Source: Dermatemys mawii (Eukaryota; Chordata; Testudines; Dermatemydidae). Taken from it: DNA of 64,000 bases. Below the pieces are notes generated by a model that was not told the DNA's origin, did not search any database, and saw only the letters and a list, made by a program, of their open reading frames with translations. Below, in pieces: positions 61,438 through 64,000 of this stretch. The translations under genes were made by a program, and so were the position numbers. The stretch covers positions 16,406,338-16,470,337 of the forward strand of contig ML677366.1 in the NCBI GenBank assembly GCA_007922305.1, in the 5' to 3' direction. Numbering within the stretch: the stretch's first letter is position 1; each line of letters starts with the position of its first letter.

Positions 61438-62419
61438 AGGTGGTTTTTGAAAAACAACTTAAGAACGTTTTGAAAAATGCAGATTTGTGAAACTTCAAAC
61501 TTCTTTAGCTTTCACCTCCCCACCCGCAACATTCTTGTTGAAGCTCCCACTCTTCACCCCAATTGCACTAGTTTGCCTTGCTGAATCGTCAACAGCTTCC
61601 ATTAACGTGGTGTCCTGTGGCTCTTGTTCAGAGCTACATCACCAATCTCCACGGCAGAAGAACAAGGAGTTAAGGCTACCATCCTTCCACATTTGCTGCC
61701 AAACTACAACACAAAAATCTTTGAGAAAGCAAGGGCATTTAGCTGTCCCGATTGTGGCAGAGCACAATTGCTGTCAGGTTGCCACTTACTACGAAAAAGG
61801 CATTTGTCGAGATTTGGAGGCACCAGGCTTAAAGCTTTGCATTGAAGGAAATAAGGAATCAGTAACTTACACCAAATTATTGGTAGTTTTAAAAATGAGG
61901 ATAAACACCACTTCATCTGTAGGGTAAGATTTTGTTTTTAATCAAGTCCAATACAAGCCCCAAGAACAAAACTTGATTCATTTGTATCTATCCCCGTCAA
62001 CCCAAGATAAAACAAGGTCTATAAATATAGTTTAGTTGTATTTTTTAATAGTTGACTTTCAGGCATAATGTAAATACTTGCCACTTATTATAAGGTTGTA
62101 TCAACTACTATAAAATTATAAGCACAGATATAAAAAAAGTCATTTTCCCCCCACAGAAGTGCAACAGCACTGTATTACACTTCTGGATCCCAGAAAATGC
62201 AGTACATAAAATATTTTGGCATCCTCTTCTATGCCAGCAATTCATTACAACTGCTGGAGTATTAAAAACATTGTGCTTCAAAAAGAAACTTTAAAAAGAA
62301 ACACAATCATGTAAGTCTGAAAGCACATTGTTTTCTTAGCTCATCGCTGAAAAAAACTTTCAGTAATTTAATACAGTAGTGCTTATTTCAATATCCAACA
62401 TTCCTCTTTACAACCATGC

Positions 62420-62930
62420 ACAAGGCTACGTTGTAGTCACGGGTATTTTTAGTAAAAATCATGGACAGGTCACAGGCAGTAAACAAAAATACACAGCCCT
62501 TGACCTGTCCATGACTTGGTACTATAGATCCCTGACTAAAGTTTGGGTGCTGGGGGGAGGGGCTGGCAGGCTCCCTACCCGGCTCCACACGGCTCCCAGA
62601 AGTGGCCAGCATGTCCCTGTGACCCCTAGTCGGAGGCGTGGCCATGGGGGCTCTGTGCACTGCCCCAACTCAGAGCCCTCATCCTCTCCACAGCCCAACC
62701 TCCTGCCTCAGCCATGAGCCCCTTCCAACAAACCCCTGGTGCTGGGGGAGAAGGGGCACGGTGGCCCAAGACTGCCCCAGCAGCAGGCTGTGTGGCTGGC
62801 CTGGGGGCTGCCTGATCTGCTCAGGAAGTCCACAGGCCAGCTGCACATGCCACTGCAGAAGTCAAAGAGGTCCCGGAAAGTCACAGAATCCGTGACTTCC
62901 ATGACAGACTCTCAGCCTTAACCATGAGTA
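62420..62930. mobile_element. Inverted-repeat MITE in or near the WHAMM 3'UTR
   Basis: The left region (aaggctacgttgtagtcacgg, start) and right region (ccgtgacttcc ... ctcagcctta) are inverted. An internal pair catggacaggtcac / gacctgtccatgac lies at 62460-62515. The interior after 62540 is C-rich. Confidence 0.7.
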
Positions 62931-62934
62931 CGGA

Positions 62935-63564
62935 GCTCTTCCCTAGTGCAGGCCTTGTAATGTCATGGTAAATGGTTATTTACTAATGAGTAGCAAAGCC
63001 CTTATTCACAAATGTTGAGAGTAATCTGTATTATGGACAACACAGAATTCAAGGAAAACAGTCTCTAGAGATAACAATGTGAAGAATTTCAAATTGCTTT
63101 AAAATGATTTCTCTGGATTTGTTTTTGCCTGTTCAATGCCAGGATTTGTTTGTTTGTTTGTTTTTTTGAGTCTGAAGTAGATTTTCTGTTAATTTTTGTT
63201 ATTAAAAAAAAGTTTGTGGTACCTTTCTTATTGACTATGCAGTAGTCAGCACCACAAAGTAATTTGGAGATTGTGTTCCTGTATTTAGCTCCCTGTAGCT
63301 CGTTGAAGAACTCTCAGTCTGCTTGAGCCATGAGAATATATTTTAAACCTATGCTTTGCCTGTACCAACAAAAAATACTTAACCTCTGCAAAGAATCAAC
63401 AGAACTGTTTAAAATAATATACAGGAGCTTTTGAGCTATCGCAGAATTAGTTCTCCTGTGCACATGCACGCATTCATTTTTCCGAAGACAGAACTCAGCT
63501 TCTGAACTGTGCAAACTGACGAAGACACAACGTTCCAGTCAATACATCTCTTACTCTAAATCGT
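62935..63564 (-). other. WHAMM: Probable WHAMM 3'UTR, proximal part
   Basis: Sequence directly after the WHAMM stop on the minus strand. It is AT-rich with no clear repeat and no canonical AATAAA on that strand. The UTR may continue past the repeat at 62420-62925: ATTAAA-type hexamers on the minus strand lie at 62372-62367 and 62049-62044. The end is unknown. Confidence 0.4.
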
Positions 63565-63860
63565 TTAACTGTCCCATTCTCCATTATTGTGATCACTATT
63601 TTCATCCTCTTCAGAGTCAGCAGACACTTTTTTAATTCTCTGGATGGCTGCCTTTATGCTTCTCTCAAGTTCATTGTTGGATCCTTTACTGATATCTTTC
63701 TTGGGATCTTGATTCACTTTCCTTAGCTTAACTCCTTGCCGTATAGCAGAGAGGATGCTGTCTTTTACAGAGGCATTTGAAGGTGACAAACTGGGCCGTT
63801 CCACTTTACGAAGAAGAATGTCACCACGTTTTAAAGAAGCCAAAACTTCATCCATGGATC
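63565..63860 (-). CDS. WHAMM: WHAMM last coding exon (WH2-WH2-connector-acidic tail)
   Basis: C-terminal exon of the WASP homologue that binds actin, membranes and microtubules. WHAMM activates the Arp2/3 complex on ER-Golgi membranes. On the minus strand an acceptor (ctgtcatag, AG at 63862-63861) is followed by GATCC and then MDEVLASLKRG, giving about 97 codons to a TAA at 63567-63565. In order there is a first WH2 motif (MDEVLASLKRGDILLRKVE), a second WH2 motif (VKDSILSAIRQGVKLRKV), a connector helix (ELERSIKAAIQRIKKVSADS) and an acidic tail (EEDENSDHNNGEWDS) with the penultimate-region Trp that contacts Arp2/3. The Met is internal: the exon opens in phase 1 and the rest of the protein lies beyond 64000. 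The position next to HOMER2, tail to tail, matches the mammalian arrangement as I know it. Confidence 0.93.
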
Positions 63861-63862
63861 CT

Positions 63863-64000
63863 ATGACAGATCAAATCAAATTATTATTCTCAGAAGGACA
63901 AAAATAGCTAGAGTGTAGGATATGAAGCCCTGTAAGAGTGTTTATGTTATTTTCTTTTTTCTGTAGCAGAGATTTAAGGGAAAAGTACGTCAGTTCTGGC
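63863..64000 (-). other. WHAMM: WHAMM intron, 3' part
   Basis: Pyrimidine-containing sequence upstream (minus strand) of the last-exon acceptor. No earlier WHAMM exon is visible before the window ends. Confidence 0.7.

Larger units (their letters stand above)
53063..61900. other. HOMER2-WHAMM intergenic region, second part
   Basis: No gene supported. It contains a (CACAGA)n-type array at 55829-55916, a damaged hAT MITE from 56250, tRNA-box-like repeats near 57000-57065 and 59790-60010, and the 5' part of a LINE-like element at about 60950-61437. The stretches 53070-55800, 57070-59780, 60015-60940 and 61440-61900 show nothing I can identify. Confidence 0.5.

Noticed and set aside
61741..61803. 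C2H2 zinc-finger-like text (CPDCGRAQLLSGCHLL...H)
   Set aside because: The Cys pair fits but the spacing to the His residues does not match C-x2-C-x12-H-x3-H, and no neighbouring fingers exist.
61487..61927. 146-codon frame on + strand between the genes
   Set aside because: No domain recognised; it overlaps another chance frame and follows a repeat fragment.

Overview
The window is vertebrate nuclear DNA, most likely from a turtle and less likely another non-avian reptile such as a crocodilian. The evidence is: genes split by long introns with GT-AG boundaries; CR1-type LINE fragments, old MIR-like SINEs and many small inverted-repeat DNA transposons; and no sign of primate or rodent Alu/L1 repeats. 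The species call rests on remembered repeat families, not on a search.

Two real genes are supported. The first is HOMER2 on the + strand: seven coding exons (taken as exons 3-9 of 9) between 10484 and 36939, encoding 300 residues from the middle of the EVH1 domain to the C-terminus. The reading frame is intact and every junction fits GT-AG. If the missing exons 1-2 encode the usual 54 residues, the product is 354 residues, the size I recall for the long mammalian isoform. The 3'UTR probably ends near 37.6 kb. The second gene is the last coding exon of WHAMM on the - strand (63860 down to 63565), encoding two WH2 motifs, a connector and an acidic tail ending in a Trp. The genes are convergent, as I recall for mammals, with about 24-26 kb of repeat-rich DNA between them and no other gene that I can see.

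Layout: 1-10483 is upstream intron with several MITEs. 10616-20776 is a long intron with a C-rich element, short MITEs and MIR copies. 20870-23998 is an intron largely filled by a + strand CR1 with a decayed reverse transcriptase. 24139-36750 holds introns with a 1 kb Tc1/mariner-like element, a Harbinger-like element, hAT MITEs and CR1 pieces. 37640-61900 is intergenic, with a clear solo LTR, a second LTR candidate, a foldback retroposon, nested MITEs and CR1 pieces. About 61.4-63.56 kb probably includes WHAMM 3'UTR plus one MITE.

HOMER2 is a postsynaptic and cytoskeletal scaffold that binds PPxxF-type ligands and multimerises by coiled coil. WHAMM is an Arp2/3 activator at ER-Golgi membranes. 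Adjacency is not evidence that they act together. I found no new molecular system. The best leads are a possible intron-5-terminated, Homer1a-like HOMER2 transcript, a foldback retroposon with target-site duplication, and a self-templated hairpin insertion inside a CR1 copy.
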